Shown: in pieces, positions 6,798-8,190 of the stretch
Layout of the letters: the number at the start of each line of letters is the position of its first letter
Numbering within the stretch: position 1 is the first letter of the stretch
Source: Cellvibrionales bacterium UBA2618
GTDB lineage: Bacteria > Pseudomonadota > Gammaproteobacteria > Pseudomonadales > Porticoccaceae
Direction of reading: 5' to 3'
NCBI GenBank assembly: GCA_002339165.1
Contig: DDJS01000160.1
Coordinates: 3,123-11,312 of the forward strand
DNA: 8,190 bases
The notes under the pieces: generated by a model
The model's input: only the letters and a program-made list of their open reading frames with translations
Database searches by the model: none
What the model was told of the DNA's origin: nothing
Position numbers and translations under genes: made by a program

Positions 6798-8075
6798 TCA
6801 CACCTCCCGGTCTTTACCCGAGTAGGCACGTTCCTTCATGTCGGATTGAATGTACACCTGATCGGTGGTTGCCATGCTGGCATGACCCAGATCATCCGCC
6901 ATATGTTTTAGCGGTCGCGTGGCGATATCTTGCGATGCTCCGGTATGCCGTAGCCAATGACTGGAGGCGACGCGAAGCGTCTCGGCATCAGCGCCAAAGC
7001 CCTCAGCAACCATATGCCGGTGTGCAGCATCAAACCGCGCCTGCACGATACGCCGCAATTGGCGCGGCGTCATACCACCAACGCCGCGATTCTTAATCAC
7101 TAGGGGCGAATGGACACCAAAGTTAAAGCTGAGCCCGCTACGGTATTCGCGGTACCGCTGAATATACGGGAGGAGGGCGTCTGGCACCGAAATGTCACGT
7201 ACCTTGTTGCCCTTCCCCAAAACCTTAAGCCATTGATTACCCTGATTATCTTTCCAAAAATGCTGCCATGCCGGTTGCCAATTCGGACGTTCAGATAATT
7301 CAGAAATCCGCAAGTACAGGGTTTTTAACAGCGCCACCATAAACAGACTACGCTCTTGATCAGGGTCATTATCGGCGTCGCGCTGCGCGGTTTCTAACAC
7401 GTATTGCCACTGCAGGTCGGATAATCGGCGAATCTCTTTTTGGCTGGCGCCAACCAACAAATACGGCGACTGCTTACGAATTGCCGGGATTGGGTTGCCA
7501 AAAGCGTAGCTTTCATCGGTCAGATAGTCGTAGTAGCAAGACAGCGCGGAAAAGCAGATTTTCATCGCGCTATTTGACAGTCGGTGCGCCTCGCGGGATG
7601 TGCTTGGATCTTTGCCATCGGCCAGTGCATCGGCGCGATCCGATTTGGCCACCTTGACGGTAAACGGACGCCATAGTGGATTACAGCGTAAACTGCCGGC
7701 CCGCAGTGAAAACCGACCGTGCACCGCGGTTGATACCCAATGCTGTGGCGGATGATTGACGAAATCGAAAAACGCTTCGAGATCCCCGCGGCGCAATTGC
7801 ACGATGGATTTATTCGCCACCGTCCAAGACCACAGTAATAACCGTTCAACTTCGTTGCGGTAACTACGATAAGTGGCCTCATTTTTTCGGCTGTAACTTT
7901 TTAAAAATGACTGAGTATGGATAAAATCCTCGAACGTTTCGGGACGTTGCTGCCTTTGCTGTTCGATGAATTCTAAGGCGTCGGGGTATTCTCGCAGCAT
8001 CGCCAGGCCCGAGGGCAATCGAATAAACGCCACGTGGGCATCAAACAAGGGTTTTGGTTTAAATACTTTTGCCAT
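6798..8075 (-). CDS. Tyrosine recombinase / site-specific integrase
   Basis: Predicted DNA strand-exchange enzyme of the phage integrase (XerC/D) superfamily, 425 residues. The N-terminal part carries a helical core-binding domain (about 55-200; note YRNEVERLLLWSW at 72-84 and ALSCYYDYL at 177-185). The catalytic domain (about 218-418) keeps every expected residue: Arg256 in LYLRISEL, Lys288 in LGKGNK, His373 and Arg376 in SHWLRHTGAS, His398 in DDLGHASM, and the nucleophile Tyr408 in QVYIQSD. It therefore looks active. It is longer than XerC/XerD (about 300 residues) because of an extended N-terminus and an insertion near 112-165, so it is not the housekeeping Xer enzyme. The start ATG (8073-8075) has AAAGG only two bases away and TAGG at ten; either could serve. 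It is convergent with cysG and unrelated to the neighbouring operon, suggesting acquisition. Its target and element type are unknown. Confidence 0.93.
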   Translation of the reverse strand: MAKVFKPKPLFDAHVAFIRLPSGLAMLREYPDALEFIEQQRQQRPETFEDFIHTQSFLKSYSRKNEATYRSYRNEVERLLLWSWTVANKSIVQLRRGDLEAFFDFVNHPPQHWVSTAVHGRFSLRAGSLRCNPLWRPFTVKVAKSDRADALADGKDPSTSREAHRLSNSAMKICFSALSCYYDYLTDESYAFGNPIPAIRKQSPYLLVGASQKEIRRLSDLQWQYVLETAQRDADNDPDQERSLFMVALLKTLYLRISELSERPNWQPAWQHFWKDNQGNQWLKVLGKGNKVRDISVPDALLPYIQRYREYRSGLSFNFGVHSPLVIKNRGVGGMTPRQLRRIVQARFDAAHRHMVAEGFGADAETLRVASSHWLRHTGASQDIATRPLKHMADDLGHASMATTDQVYIQSDMKERAYSGKDREV

Positions 8076-8087
8076 AGCCTTTATACC

Positions 8088-8102
8088 TACGTTACTTACG
8101 TT
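8088..8102. repeat. Direct repeat TACGTT, 9-bp period, ahead of the recombinase start
   Basis: TACGTT occurs at 8088-8093 and 8097-8102 with ACT between, 13-27 bp upstream of the recombinase start codon. This position suits an autoregulatory or accessory binding site, but a two-copy hexamer is weak evidence. Confidence 0.3.
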
Positions 8103-8190
8103 GTGAAAACGAATGTAAAAACTCGTCGTAGCGATCCAAAATCAATGCTATCGATCTTGAGCAGCGCCTTACTCAATTGCACCTTACTCA
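8096..8190 (-). CDS. Possible 3' tail of a leftward gene upstream of the recombinase
   Basis: A minus-strand frame is open from the right window edge for 30 codons and stops with TAA (complement at 8096-8098), 20 bases before the recombinase start. The peptide reads LSKALLKIDSIDFGSLRR in its middle and ends FTFVFTT. I recognise no family. A frame this long stays open by chance about one time in four, so this is only a possibility. If real, it would be an upstream operon partner of the recombinase. The 15-bp repeat at 8164-8190 falls within it in frame and would encode a repeated LSK. Confidence 0.25.
   Translation of the reverse strand, partial: SKVQLSKALLKIDSIDFGSLRRVFTFVFTT
8164..8190. repeat. 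Imperfect 12-bp direct repeat, 15-bp period
   Basis: GCGCCTTACTCA (8164-8175) and GCACCTTACTCA (8179-8190) match at 11 of 12 bases, with CCTTACTCA identical in both. The second copy ends exactly at the window edge, so the array may continue. Possible readings are recombinase arm sites, the start of a longer tandem array, or a short coding repeat. Confidence 0.4.

Noticed and set aside
6720..6800. Possible intrinsic terminator or small RNA between cysG and the recombinase
   Set aside because: No GC-rich stem followed by a T-tract on either strand; the AAAG/CTTT pairings are too short.
6397..6801. Minus-strand open frame of about 134 codons across the cysG 3' end
   Set aside because: It is antisense to the conserved methyltransferase domain and shows no recognisable protein features.
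6798..8075. Recombinase as XerC, XerD or an integron integrase
   Set aside because: It is over 100 residues longer than Xer proteins and I see no attC-like array or integron-integrase-specific insert in the window.
1..8190. Apparent richness in GATC and CGATCG words
   Set aside because: A count by eye gives roughly twice the random expectation, spread evenly and consistent with codon preference; no clustering suggests a local function.

Overview
This window reads as a conserved housekeeping block of a gammaproteobacterial chromosome, joined on its right side to a tyrosine recombinase gene that is foreign to the block. The gene order trxB (divergent) / ftsK - lolA - crcB - serS - cysG resembles the neighbourhood known in Pseudomonas and relatives. 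In E. coli the related order is trxB-lrp-ftsK-lolA-rarA-serS. A fused CysG and a periplasmic LolA both fit a Gram-negative gammaproteobacterium. I cannot name a genus from the sequence.

Layout. Positions 1-215 (minus) hold the 5' end of trxB, cut by the window edge. Positions 216-442 are the divergent trxB/ftsK control region, with a good ftsK promoter and two short dyads. Positions 443-3459 hold ftsK and lolA, which overlap by four bases. A 125-bp gap (3460-3584) lies where many relatives carry rarA. Positions 3585-6649 hold crcB, serS and cysG, packed with gaps of 10 and 1 bases. Positions 6650-6797 are a short, AT-richer gap. Positions 6798-8075 (minus) hold a full-length tyrosine recombinase convergent to cysG. 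Positions 8076-8190 are its upstream region, with short direct repeats and the possible tail of another leftward reading frame.

How the genes relate. The rightward genes look like one or two co-transcribed units serving separate core tasks: chromosome segregation at division (FtsK), lipoprotein transport to the outer membrane (LolA), fluoride export (CrcB), serine-tRNA charging (SerS) and siroheme synthesis for sulfite/nitrite reductases (CysG). Four of these five genes appear to start with TTG or GTG. The recombinase keeps all expected catalytic residues. It probably marks the edge of an integrated element or an accessory segment continuing beyond the right end of the window. No complete undescribed system is visible. 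The most useful leads are the recombinase junction, the missing rarA and the repeat-bearing region upstream of the recombinase.
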